From: Nocardioides renjunii
GTDB lineage: Bacteria; Actinomycetota; Actinomycetes; Propionibacteriales; Nocardioidaceae
DNA: 64,000 nucleotides
Direction: 5' to 3'
Assembly (NCBI RefSeq): GCF_034661175.1
Contig: NZ_CP141058.1
Coordinates: 2,976,001-3,040,000 of the forward strand
A program made the translations under genes and the position numbers. The notes under the pieces were generated by a model. The model saw only the letters and a program-made list of their open reading frames with translations, was not told where the DNA came from and searched no databases. Position 1 is the first letter of the stretch, and each line of letters opens with the position of its first letter. Below are positions 16,599-24,514 of the stretch, in pieces.

Positions 16599-18005
16599 TC
16601 ACCAGCCGGGGGGACGCCTGTCCACCCACGCCGCCCCGCTGTCGGCCTGTGCCGCCTCGACCTGGGCGGCCACGGACAGCAGCAGCTCCTCCTCGGCCGG
16701 GCGCGCGGCGAGCATCACGCCGACCGGCAGGCCCTCGTCGGTCCAGTGCAGCGGCAGCGACACCGCCGGCATCCCGGTCACGTTCCAGGCGCTGGTCCAG
16801 GGCGTGAACGCCTTCTGCCGGTCGAAGTCGCGGGCCGGGTCGGCGTCGTCGCGCAGCTCCCCGACGACCACCGGCGGACGGGCGAGCGTGGGCGTGAGCA
16901 CGACGTCGTACGGCGCCAGCGCGGCGAGCGCGACCGCCGCGTGCTGGCGCAGGCGCCCGATCGCCAGTCCGAACTCGGGGCCGCTGACCGCGTGACCGCG
17001 CCCGGCGAGCCACCGGGTCAGGGGCCGCAGGCGGTCCTCCCGGCCCGGCGGCGCGGCGGACAGCGCGGTGAGCACCGCCCAGCAGGTCTCGAAGTCGGCG
17101 ACCGCCTCGGGCGGGATGGGGCCGGCGACGTCCTTGACGTCGTGCCCGAGCGACTCCAGCAGCCGCGAGGCGTCGTCCCAGGCGGCGAGGCTGGATGGGT
17201 GCACGTCGACGTCCGCGATCACCGGGGTCGCGAAGCGGGCGACGCGGAGCCGGCCGGGCTCCCGGTCGCACGCGGCGAGGAACGGGGCCGACGGCGGCGG
17301 CGCCCAGGAGGGGTCGCCGACCCGACGGCCGGCGAGCACGTCGAGCAGGGCCGCCGCGTCGCGGACGGTGCGGGCCAGCGTGCCGGGCGTGGCGAGCCCC
17401 ACCGGGTCGCCGTAGCGCGGGGCACCGCTGACCCGGCCGCGCGACGGCTTGAGTCCCACGAGGCCGCAGCAGGAGGCGGGGATCCGGATCGAGCCGCCGC
17501 CGTCGGAGCCGGGCGCCACGGGCAGCAGGCCGGCGGCGACGGCTGCCGCAGCCCCGCCGGAGGAGCCGCCGGCCGTGCGGGTGGTGTCCCAGGGCGTCAC
17601 CGCCGGCGGCGCGACGTCCGGCTCGGTGTAGCAGGGCGATCCGAACTCGGGCGTGCTCGTCTTGCCGAGGCTCGGCATGCCGGCCCGCTCCACCGAGAGC
17701 ACGAGCTCGTCGGACTCGTCGGGGACGAAGTCGTCGTACGCCGCCGAGCCGAACGTCGTCCGTACGCCAGCGGCGGGGTGGAGGTCCTTGATGCCTGTCG
17801 GGACACCCCACAGCGGGCCGGCCCCGTCGGGCCGACCCGCGTCGGTCAGCCGGCGCGCGTGGTCGCGCGCCTGCTGGTGGGTGGTCGTGACGAACGTGCC
17901 CACGCGATCGGCACGGTCGGCGTAGTGCTCGACCAGCTCGAGCGGCGACACGTCACCGCGGCGTACGGCGTCGCCCTGCTCGAGCGCGGTCAGGTCGTGG
18001 AGCAC
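16599..18005 (-). CDS. Amidase (amidase signature family)
   Basis: A 468-residue amidase. The Ser-cisSer-Lys triad is visible: Lys in [12 protein letters not shown], cis-Ser in [20 protein letters not shown] and nucleophile Ser in [20 protein letters not shown]. Length is normal. It hydrolyses an amide bond in a small molecule; the exact substrate is unclear. The GTG start is set by a TACGGT box seven bases upstream, implying a leaderless transcript that would continue into the VOC gene. Confidence 0.92.
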   Translation of the reverse strand: MLHDLTALEQGDAVRRGDVSPLELVEHYADRADRVGTFVTTTHQQARDHARRLTDAGRPDGAGPLWGVPTGIKDLHPAAGVRTTFGSAAYDDFVPDESDELVLSVERAGMPSLGKTSTPEFGSPCYTEPDVAPPAVTPWDTTRTAGGSSGGAAAAVAAGLLPVAPGSDGGGSIRIPASCCGLVGLKPSRGRVSGAPRYGDPVGLATPGTLARTVRDAAALLDVLAGRRVGDPSWAPPPSAPFLAACDREPGRLRVARFATPVIADVDVHPSSLAAWDDASRLLESLGHDVKDVAGPIPPEAVADFETCWAVLTALSAAPPGREDRLRPLTRWLAGRGHAVSGPEFGLAIGRLRQHAAVALAALAPYDVVLTPTLARPPVVVGELRDDADPARDFDRQKAFTPWTSAWNVTGMPAVSLPLHWTDEGLPVGVMLAARPAEEELLLSVAAQVEAAQADSGAAWVDRRPPGW

Positions 18006-18012
18006 ACCGCCG

Positions 18013-18018
18013 ACCGTA
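18013..18018 (-). promoter_or_regulatory. -10 box of the leaderless amidase gene
   Basis: TACGGT on the minus strand, seven bases before the GTG at 18005. Confidence 0.6.
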
Positions 18019-18059
18019 CCGACGTCCGCGGTGCCGGCGGGGTCGCCGGGGTCGCCGGG

Positions 18060-18617
18060 TCAGGCGACGGCGGCCTCGGCCTCGTGCGCGACGAGGGCGT
18101 CGAGGGCGTCGAGGAAGCGGCGCACGGCGGCCTCGTCGGCCAGCGGGTCACCGTCGACCGCGGGCTCGTCGACGACGATGTGGTCGACGACCAGGGCGCC
18201 GGCGATGCGGGCGGAGTGGCGGGCGTGCTCGTGCGACCACTTGCCGCCGTAGGGCGTGGGGGTGGCGCCGATGGCGGCGAACGGCTTGCCGACGATGGCG
18301 CCCTGGCCGTAGGGGCGCGAGAGCCAGTCGATGGCGTTGTTGAGGACGGCCGGCATCGTGCCGTTGTACTCGGGCGTCACGGCGAGGACGCGGTCGGCGG
18401 CCGCGACGGACTCGCGCAGCGCGGTCGCGCTCTCGGGAGCGGTCTCGCCGTCGATCTCCTCGTTGTAGAACGGGACGGCGTCGAGGCCCTGGACGACGTC
18501 CACGACGACACCGGCGGGGGCGTGGTCGCGGAGGTGCTCGGCGATGCGGCGGTTGAGCGAGCCGGTGCGGCTCGAGCCGAGGAGGACGGCGACGCGGGTC
18601 TGCTTGTCAGTGGTCAT
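18060..18617 (-). CDS. NAD(P)H-dependent FMN reductase
   Basis: A 185-residue flavodoxin-fold oxidoreductase. The FMN phosphate loop is LLGSSRTGSLNRRIAEHL (about 13-30), and the isoalloxazine-binding motif is TPEYNGTMPAVLNNAIDWLS. It reduces flavin or quinone-type substrates using NAD(P)H. Its promoter region contains a near-perfect 20-bp palindrome shared with the divergent TetR gene, so it is probably repressed by that regulator and induced by an electrophile or quinone. The inducer is an inference. Confidence 0.9.
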   Translation of the reverse strand: MTTDKQTRVAVLLGSSRTGSLNRRIAEHLRDHAPAGVVVDVVQGLDAVPFYNEEIDGETAPESATALRESVAAADRVLAVTPEYNGTMPAVLNNAIDWLSRPYGQGAIVGKPFAAIGATPTPYGGKWSHEHARHSARIAGALVVDHIVVDEPAVDGDPLADEAAVRRFLDALDALVAHEAEAAVA

Positions 18618-18625
18618 GCCGGGTT

Positions 18626-18645
18626 AAACGGACCGCGGTCCGCTT
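18626..18645. promoter_or_regulatory. TetR-type operator between reductase and regulator
   Basis: AAACGGACCG followed by CGGTCCGCTT: the central 14 bp (CGGACCGCGGTCCG) are a perfect palindrome and the outer arms differ at one pair. It lies 9 bp from the reductase ATG and just before the TetR promoter. Confidence 0.65.
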
Positions 18646-18677
18646 CTATTCCCGTGCGTCCCGACTTTTTCCACCCC

Positions 18678-18683
18678 TAGGCT
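18678..18683 (+). promoter_or_regulatory. -10 box of the leaderless TetR gene
   Basis: TAGGCT, six bases before the GTG at 18690. Confidence 0.6.
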
Positions 18684-18689
18684 GGAGGG

Positions 18690-19280
18690 GTGCCCCACCT
18701 CCTGCCGCTGGCCGACGAGCCCGCGCCGGAACGGGCCGACGCGGCGCGCAACCGCGAGGCGATCCTCGCAGCGGCGCTGCACCTCGTGGAGACGCGGGGG
18801 GTCGACTGCGTGACCATGGACACGGTCGCCTCGGAGGCCGGCGTCGGCAAGGGCACGCTCTTCCGTCGCTTCGAGAGCCGCGAGGGCCTGATGGCCGCGG
18901 TGCTCAACGAGTCCGAGACCGCCTGGCAGGCGAGCGCCATCTCCGGCCCCCCGCCGCTGGGCCCCGGCGCGCCGCCGTACGAGCGGCTGCTGGCCTTCGG
19001 CCACTCCCGGCTGCGCACCAACCTGACGCACTCCGACCTCATCGCGGCCGCCGGCCGGCCCGGGACCCGCTCCGCCGCGGCGCTGTCGTTCGCCAACATG
19101 CACGTGCGCTACCTGCTCGGCGAGCTCGGCGTCACGGGCGACCTGCTGATGCTGGCCACGGCGCTCCTCGCCCCGCTCGAGATGGTGGTGCTGGAGCAGC
19201 AGGTCACCCGCGAGCGACTGCCGCTCGAGCGGGTCGAGGCGGGCTGGGACGACCTGGTGCGGCGGGTGGTGGGGCGCTGA
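18690..19280 (+). CDS. TetR-family transcriptional regulator
   Basis: A 196-residue TetR protein. The helix-turn-helix reads VTMDTVASEAGVGKGTLFRRFESREGLM at about residues 41-68. The ligand-binding C-terminal domain is unassigned. It is divergent from the FMN reductase gene with the palindrome between them, the usual layout for a local repressor. GTG at 18690 is six bases after TAGGCT, so the message is probably leaderless. Confidence 0.88.
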   Translation: MPHLLPLADEPAPERADAARNREAILAAALHLVETRGVDCVTMDTVASEAGVGKGTLFRRFESREGLMAAVLNESETAWQASAISGPPPLGPGAPPYERLLAFGHSRLRTNLTHSDLIAAAGRPGTRSAAALSFANMHVRYLLGELGVTGDLLMLATALLAPLEMVVLEQQVTRERLPLERVEAGWDDLVRRVVGR

Positions 19281-19320
19281 GGTGGGGGGTTGCTGCTGTG
19301 CGGCTCCGGTGACCTCTGGA

Positions 19321-19340
19321 GTCCCCGGATATCCGGGGAC
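19321..19340. terminator. Perfect 20-bp palindrome between convergent genes
   Basis: GTCCCCGGAT followed by its exact complement ATCCGGGGAC. It sits between the ends of the TetR and DUF305 genes, where a bidirectional terminator is expected. The hairpin would have almost no loop and there is no U-run. Confidence 0.5.
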
Positions 19341-19427
19341 CACCGGCCTTACAGGTAGAGATCTCGACCTCGAAGCACGCAACTCGGGTGCACAGCTCGC
19401 TCCGGCGGGGCGTACGACGCCCGCGGT

Positions 19428-19441
19428 CCGACCGCGGTCGG
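19428..19441 (-). terminator. Palindrome directly after the DUF305 stop
   Basis: CCGACCGCGGTCGG, a perfect 14-bp palindrome abutting the DUF305 stop codon at 19442. It is terminator-like but has no U-run. Confidence 0.35.
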
Positions 19442-20164
19442 CTACTCCCCCTGCGTGAGCTCCCGCTTCATGGCCGCGATCTCGACGGCCTGGTCGGACG
19501 CGATGTGGCTCGCCAGCTGGAACACCGCGGACTCCTGACCGCCCTCGCCGCCGGCCAGCAGCGTCTCGACCATGATGATCGCGCCCTCGTGGTGGCGGAT
19601 CATCAGCTGGAGGAAGAGCCGGTCGAAGGCGCGCCCCTGCGCCTCGGCGAGCTGCTCCAGCTCCTCGGGCGTGGCCATCCCGGGCATGCCCGCGTGGCCG
19701 GTGGTTCCCGATGTGTCGGACCCGTGCTCGCCGTGGTCCTCCGACCCGTGCTCGCCGTGGGTGCCGCTCAAGGTCTCATCGCGCTCGGCCAGCCAGCCCC
19801 GGAGCTGGTCCAGCTCGTCCACCTGGGACACCTCGATGCGCTCCGCGATCGTCGCGAGATCGGGGTCGGCGGCGCGTTGCTCGGCCAGCGCGGTCATCTC
19901 GAGGGCCTGCGCGTGGTGCGGGATCATGTCCTGCACGAAGGTCACGTCCGCCTCGGTGTGGGCGGGGTTCTCGAGGTCCTCGACCTCGTCCGGCGAGAGC
20001 GTCGTGCCGGGCTCCCCCGGGGCACCGAGCTGCACCACGGGCGGGGCGTCCTCCTCCCGCGTGCCTCCCTGCTCGTCGCCGGTGCACCCGGTGGCCGCCA
20101 GGCACAGCAGGAGTACGACGCTGCGCGAGGCGACGCCGGTCCAGGTGCGGCGGCTGGGTGTCAT
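19442..20164 (-). CDS. DUF305 lipoprotein
   Basis: A 240-residue secreted lipoprotein. The signal VVLLLCLAATGC has the lipobox Cys near residue 27. Two DUF305-type half-repeats follow: DMIPHHAQALEMTALAE and LQLMIRHHEGAIIMVETLL, each with a His-His pair that may bind metal such as copper. Between them is a His-rich linker (GTHGEHGSEDHGEHGS). Members are often found near copper-handling genes, but the function is not established. A GGGAG site precedes the ATG at 20164. Confidence 0.85.
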   Translation of the reverse strand: MTPSRRTWTGVASRSVVLLLCLAATGCTGDEQGGTREEDAPPVVQLGAPGEPGTTLSPDEVEDLENPAHTEADVTFVQDMIPHHAQALEMTALAEQRAADPDLATIAERIEVSQVDELDQLRGWLAERDETLSGTHGEHGSEDHGEHGSDTSGTTGHAGMPGMATPEELEQLAEAQGRAFDRLFLQLMIRHHEGAIIMVETLLAGGEGGQESAVFQLASHIASDQAVEIAAMKRELTQGE

Positions 20165-20330
20165 GTGGGCTCCCGAGAGGGTCGTGTGGCGCGAAGACGG
20201 ACGACGCGTCCACCAGGGTATGGCGGTCGTCCCCGGGGGTCGCTAGGTTGCTCGCAATACTAGGTCGCTCGGGCGACCGGGACTTCCGACCCGACCGCCG
20301 GCGCGACCACTGGAGAAGAAGGTCGCCGCC

Positions 20331-22745
20331 ATGCCCCAACCTCGCACCCGACACCCGCTGCGCGCCCTTCCGGTGCTGGCCCTCGTCGCCGCCCTCGTGC
20401 CTGCGACGGCCTACGCCGCCGACGACGACCCGCGCATCGGCCTGGCCCCGGGCTACTTCCCCTACTCGGACGCGAGCAGCAACATCGAGCTGCTCGACAA
20501 CGATCCTCGCGAGGGTGCGTTCGACAGCCCGCCGGGTGGTCCGAGCATCAACTCCGACCTCGCCTTCACCGGCGACCACGCCATCGTCGGCAACTACCTG
20601 GGCTTCCAGGTCTACGACGTGTCCGATCCTGCCGACCCCACCCTGACCGGCTCGTTCGTGTGCCCCGGCGGTCAGGGCGACGTGAGCGTCTTCGGCGACC
20701 TGCTGTTCTTCTCGGTCGAGCAGACCTCGGCCCGCGTCGACTGCGGCACCCAGGGTGTGCAGGGCTCGGTCAGCCCGGAGCGGTTCCGCGGCGTCCGGAT
20801 CTTCGACATCTCCGACCTCGCCGCCCCCGTCCAGGTGGGCGGCGTGCAGACCTGTCGCGGCTCGCACACGCACACGGTCGTCACCGACCCGGACGATCCC
20901 GACAACGTCTACCTCTACAACTCGGGCACCGCCGGCGTGCGGTCGGGAGACGAGCTCGCCGGCTGCGAGAACGTCAACCCCAACACCACCACCGGCCCCG
21001 TCACGACCGGCAACCCGGCCCAGTGGCGCATCGACGTGATCAAGGTCCCGCTCGCCGCGCCCCAGGACGCCGCCATCGTCAGCCAGCCGCGGATCTTCAC
21101 CGACCCCGAGACCGGCGCCTACAACGGACTGCAGAACACGCTCCCCGGCACCCAGCACCCCTCGGGCACCAACTACTCGCCGCTGCCCAACACCAACACC
21201 TGCCACGACATCACCGCCTACCCCGAGCTCGGCCTCGCAGCCGGCGCGTGCCAGGGCAACGGCATCCTGCTCGACATCACCGACCCGGTGAACCCCCAGC
21301 GCATCGACGCGGTCTCGGACCCCAACTTCTCCTACTGGCACTCCGCCACGATCAGCAACGACGGCACCAAGGTCATCTTCACCGACGAGTGGGGCGGCGG
21401 CTCGGGCGCACGCTGCCGGGTGACCGACAAGCCCGAGTGGGGCGCCGACGCGATCTTCGACATCGTCGACAGCAAGATGGAGTTCCGCAGCTACTACAAG
21501 CTGCCGGCGCCGCAGACCGCCCAGGAGAACTGCGTGGCCCACAACGGCTCGCTCGTCCCCGTCCCGGGCCGCGACATCATGGTCCAGGCGTGGTACCAGG
21601 GCGGTCTGTCGGTCATCGACTTCACCGACTCGGCCAACCCGGTCGAGCTGGCCTACTACGACCGCGGGCCGATCGACACCCCCAACGCGACCGGCATCAA
21701 CCTGGGCGGCCTCTGGTCGACCTACTGGTACAACGGCAACGTCTTCGGCTCCGAGATCGCGCGCGGCTTCGACGCCTTCGCCCTCCAGCCGAGCGCCCTG
21801 CTGTCGGCCGACGAGATCGCCGCCGCCGGCGAGGCGGAGGTCGACGAGTTCAACGCCCAGCACCAGACCGAGCTGAGGTGGGACCCCAGCTTCAGCGTCG
21901 CCGGCTCCTACCTCGACCAGGCGGCGCGCTCGGGTGCGCTGTCGGGCGAGCCGCTGGCCGCCGTCACCGCCAGCTTCGCCAAGGCCCGCGAGCTGTCCGC
22001 CCAGGGTGCGTCCGCGGCGCCACTGGTGAGGTACCACCTCAACGCGGCACTGAGGCTGCTCGGTGACAACGGCGACCAGGGCGAGGCCCGTCGGGCCATC
22101 GTCGAGCTGCGCGACAGCCTGCCGTGCGCCGCCGGCTGCAAGCTGCCCACCAGCACGACCGCGACGCACTCGCCGGAGCCGTCCACCTTCGGACAGGCCT
22201 CCTCGGCGACGGTCACCGTCGACCGTGTCGGCACCGAGGGCGCCCTGCCCAGCGGCAACGTCGTGGTGAGCGACAACACCGGCAAGCAGCTCGGCACCGC
22301 CGCCCTCGCCCGCGGCGCCGCCACCGTCGCCCTGCCCGCCAACCTCCCGGTCGGCACGCACACCCTGACGGCCGCCTACGCCGGCGACGAGGCCAACGCT
22401 GCCTCGTCCGCGACGTTCACCGCCACCGTCAAGGCCGCGACCCAGCCCCCGGCGGAGCCCGTCGGCTCGAGGACGAAGGTCGTCGTCAAGCCGGAGAAGC
22501 CCCGCTACGGACAGGACGTCACCGTCGTGGTGAGCGTCAAGGCCCGGGGCGCCGAGGCGACCGGCAAGGTCGTGGTCAGGATCGACGGCAAGAAGGTCGC
22601 GAACAAGCGGCTGTCCGACGGCCGCCTCGCCGTCAAGGTGACGAAGAACCTGCGCGTCGGCAAGCACACCGTCGTCGCCCGCTACGGCGGCTCCGACACC
22701 GTCGAGGCCAGCAGGGACAAGGCGACGTTCCGGGTCGTGCGCTGA
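20331..22745 (+). CDS. Secreted LVIVD-repeat protein with Ig-like domains
   Basis: An 804-residue exported protein. The signal peptide ends PATAYAADDD near residue 30. The body carries LVIVD beta-propeller repeats, for example GFQVYDVSDPADPTLTGSF, VRIFDISDLAAPVQVGG and GLSVIDFTDSANPVELAYY. About 590-805 are two bacterial Ig-like (Big_3/Big_5) domains, seen in VTVDRVGTEGALPSGNVVV, LPVGTHTLTAAYAGD and RVGKHTVVARYGG. There is no LPXTG or membrane anchor, so it is probably released. It is divergent from the DUF305 lipoprotein, which may share its surface role. No enzymatic residues are identified. Confidence 0.85.
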   Translation: MPQPRTRHPLRALPVLALVAALVPATAYAADDDPRIGLAPGYFPYSDASSNIELLDNDPREGAFDSPPGGPSINSDLAFTGDHAIVGNYLGFQVYDVSDPADPTLTGSFVCPGGQGDVSVFGDLLFFSVEQTSARVDCGTQGVQGSVSPERFRGVRIFDISDLAAPVQVGGVQTCRGSHTHTVVTDPDDPDNVYLYNSGTAGVRSGDELAGCENVNPNTTTGPVTTGNPAQWRIDVIKVPLAAPQDAAIVSQPRIFTDPETGAYNGLQNTLPGTQHPSGTNYSPLPNTNTCHDITAYPELGLAAGACQGNGILLDITDPVNPQRIDAVSDPNFSYWHSATISNDGTKVIFTDEWGGGSGARCRVTDKPEWGADAIFDIVDSKMEFRSYYKLPAPQTAQENCVAHNGSLVPVPGRDIMVQAWYQGGLSVIDFTDSANPVELAYYDRGPIDTPNATGINLGGLWSTYWYNGNVFGSEIARGFDAFALQPSALLSADEIAAAGEAEVDEFNAQHQTELRWDPSFSVAGSYLDQAARSGALSGEPLAAVTASFAKARELSAQGASAAPLVRYHLNAALRLLGDNGDQGEARRAIVELRDSLPCAAGCKLPTSTTATHSPEPSTFGQASSATVTVDRVGTEGALPSGNVVVSDNTGKQLGTAALARGAATVALPANLPVGTHTLTAAYAGDEANAASSATFTATVKAATQPPAEPVGSRTKVVVKPEKPRYGQDVTVVVSVKARGAEATGKVVVRIDGKKVANKRLSDGRLAVKVTKNLRVGKHTVVARYGGSDTVEASRDKATFRVVR

Positions 22746-22770
22746 CCCGGCACCGCCGCTGACGCATCCA

Positions 22771-22806
22771 CGAGGGCCCCGACGGAGAGATCCGTCGGGG
22801 CCCTCG
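22771..22806. terminator. Strong terminator between convergent genes
   Basis: A perfect 15-bp stem starting CGAGGGCCCCGACGG with a 6-base loop AGAGAT, between the LVIVD gene end and the cimA end. It can serve both strands. Confidence 0.85.
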
Positions 22807-22822
22807 TCGGGTCGACCCGGCG

Positions 22823-24403
22823 TCAGCGGTGGTGACGACGCAGGCCGAACGTCAGCCCGTCGACCAGGGCGCCCCACGACGCCTCGATCACGTTGGCGCC
22901 GACGCCGACCGTGACCCACGACGACTCGCCGTCGGTGGTCTCGATGAGGACGCGGGTGATCGCGTCGGTGCCGTGGCCCTGGTCGAGGATGCGCACCTTG
23001 TAGTCGATGAGCTCGAACTTCGCGACCTCCGGGAAGGCCTGCCCGATCGCCTCGCGCAGGGCGGCGTCGAGGGCGTTGACCGGGCCGTTGCCCTCGCCGG
23101 TGACGACGTAGCGCACCCCCTCCGCCCGCAGCTTCACCGTCGCCTCGGAGATCGCCTCACCCGCGGTGCGGGTCTCGGTGATGACGCGCCACGACTCGAC
23201 CTCGACGTACGACGGCCGCGTGCCCTCGACCTCCTCGGCCAGCAGCAGCTCGAAGGACGCGTCGGCGGCCTCGAAGGTGTAGCCGCCCTGCTCCATCTCC
23301 TTGACCCGGGCGGTCACGCGCGTGACGAGCTCGCGGTCCTCCGACAGGTCGTAGCCGAGCTCGCGGCCCTTGAGCTCGATCGAGGCACGCCCGGCCATGT
23401 CCGAGACGAGCAGCCGCATGTCGTTGCCAACGCCGACCGGGTCCATGTGCTGGTAGAGGTCCGGGTCGACCTTGATCGCACTGGCGTGCAGCCCGGCCTT
23501 GTGCGCGAACGCCGACGTGCCGACGTACGGCTGCCGCGAGGCGGGCGGCACGTTGGTCACGTCGGCGACGGCGTGGGCGATGCGGGTGGCCTCGCGGAGC
23601 AGGCCGGCCGGCAGGACCGAGCGGTCCAGCTTGAGCTCGAGGTTGGCGACGACGGTGACGAGGTCGGCGTTGCCGGTGCGCTCGCCGTAGCCGTTGATGC
23701 AGCCCTGCACGTGCGTCGCGCCGGCGTTGACGGCCGCCAGGGAGTTGGCGACGGCGCAGCCGCTGTCGTTGTGGGCGTGGATGCCGACCCGAGCGCCGGT
23801 CGAGCCGATGACGTCGTGGACGACGTCGCTGACCCAGTCCGGCAGCATGCCGCCGTTGGTGTCGCAGAGCGCGACGACCTCGGCGCCTGCCTCGGCGGCG
23901 GTGCGCAGCACCTCGAGGGCGTACGCCCGGTTGGCGCGGTAGCCGTCGAAGAAGTGCTCGGCGTCGAGGAACACCGTCTGCCCCTCCTCGCGCAGGTGGG
24001 TGACGGTGTCGCGGACCATCGCGAGGTTCTCCTCGAGCGTGGTGCGCAGCGCGAGCTCGACGTGGCGGTCGTGCGACTTCGCCACCAGTGTGACGACCCC
24101 GGCTCCCGAGTCGCGGAGGGCGCCGACCAGCGGGTCGTCCGCGGCGCGTACGCCCGCGCGGCGGGTGGCGCCGAACGCGGCGAGCCGGGCGTGCCGCAGG
24201 TCGAGCTCCTCGCGGGCGCGGCGGAAGAACTCGGTGTCCTTGGGGTTCGAGCCCGGCCAGCCGCCCTCGATGAACCCCACGCCGAGCCCGTCGAGGTGGC
24301 GGGCGATCGCCAGCTTGTCGGCGACCGAGAGGTTGAGGCCCTCCTGCTGGGCGCCGTCGCGCAGGGTGGTGTCGTAGACGTGGAACGAGCCGTGCAGGTC
24401 CAT
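22823..24403 (-). CDS. cimA: Citramalate synthase
   Basis: A 526-residue enzyme that condenses pyruvate and acetyl-CoA into (R)-citramalate, the first step of the threonine-independent route to isoleucine. The catalytic TIM barrel starts VYDTTLRDGAQQEGLNLS; the metal-binding His pair is in VGIHAHNDSGCAVANSLAA, followed by HVQGCINGYGERTGNADL. A C-terminal LeuA-type allosteric dimerisation domain spans about 390-520. CimA lineage features such as EGGWPGSNPKDTEFFRR separate it from LeuA. The gene follows a Thr-Thr-Ile-Ile-Ile leader peptide and terminator, so it is probably controlled by attenuation. Confidence 0.92.
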   Translation of the reverse strand: MDLHGSFHVYDTTLRDGAQQEGLNLSVADKLAIARHLDGLGVGFIEGGWPGSNPKDTEFFRRAREELDLRHARLAAFGATRRAGVRAADDPLVGALRDSGAGVVTLVAKSHDRHVELALRTTLEENLAMVRDTVTHLREEGQTVFLDAEHFFDGYRANRAYALEVLRTAAEAGAEVVALCDTNGGMLPDWVSDVVHDVIGSTGARVGIHAHNDSGCAVANSLAAVNAGATHVQGCINGYGERTGNADLVTVVANLELKLDRSVLPAGLLREATRIAHAVADVTNVPPASRQPYVGTSAFAHKAGLHASAIKVDPDLYQHMDPVGVGNDMRLLVSDMAGRASIELKGRELGYDLSEDRELVTRVTARVKEMEQGGYTFEAADASFELLLAEEVEGTRPSYVEVESWRVITETRTAGEAISEATVKLRAEGVRYVVTGEGNGPVNALDAALREAIGQAFPEVAKFELIDYKVRILDQGHGTDAITRVLIETTDGESSWVTVGVGANVIEASWGALVDGLTFGLRRHHR

Positions 24404-24433
24404 CGGAGCTCTCTCGGTCGGTGGTCTGACATG

Positions 24434-24458
24434 AAAAAACCTCCTGGGGTGCAGGAGG
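24434..24458 (-). terminator. Attenuator terminator of cimA
   Basis: On the minus strand, CCTCCTG, loop CACCC, CAGGAGG, then six U: a classical intrinsic terminator ending 31 bases before the cimA ATG. A second imperfect 10-bp hairpin (24462-24485) lies between it and the leader stop. Confidence 0.85.
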
Positions 24459-24484
24459 TCGGCGCGGCGGGAAGTCCCGTCGCG

Positions 24485-24514
24485 CTAGGCAATGATGATG
24501 GTGGTGCTGCTCAC
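24485..24514 (-). CDS. cimA leader peptide (VSSTTIIIA)
   Basis: A nine-codon frame starting at GTG and reading fMet-Ser-Ser-Thr-Thr-Ile-Ile-Ile-Ala, then TAG. Five adjacent codons specify threonine or isoleucine, the precursor and product of the pathway. The GTG overlaps the stop of the upstream MFS gene (GTGA), so the leader may be translated by coupling. The peptide is followed by a hairpin and then the terminator. The organisation is that of ribosome-mediated attenuation: scarce Ile- or Thr-tRNA would stall the ribosome and let polymerase read into cimA. No experimental support is visible. Confidence 0.75.
   Translation of the reverse strand: MSSTTIIIA

Noticed and set aside
19776..22919. 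A 1047-codon open frame on the minus strand across the LVIVD gene
   Set aside because: It is a low-complexity Gly/Arg/Val-rich shadow of the real plus-strand gene, with no domain, signal or ribosome-binding site. Such frames are expected at this GC content.
24431..24484. Plus-strand peptide MKKPPGVQEV over the cimA attenuator
   Set aside because: There is no ribosome-binding site, it runs antisense to a well-explained terminator, and the A-run is the complement of the U-run.
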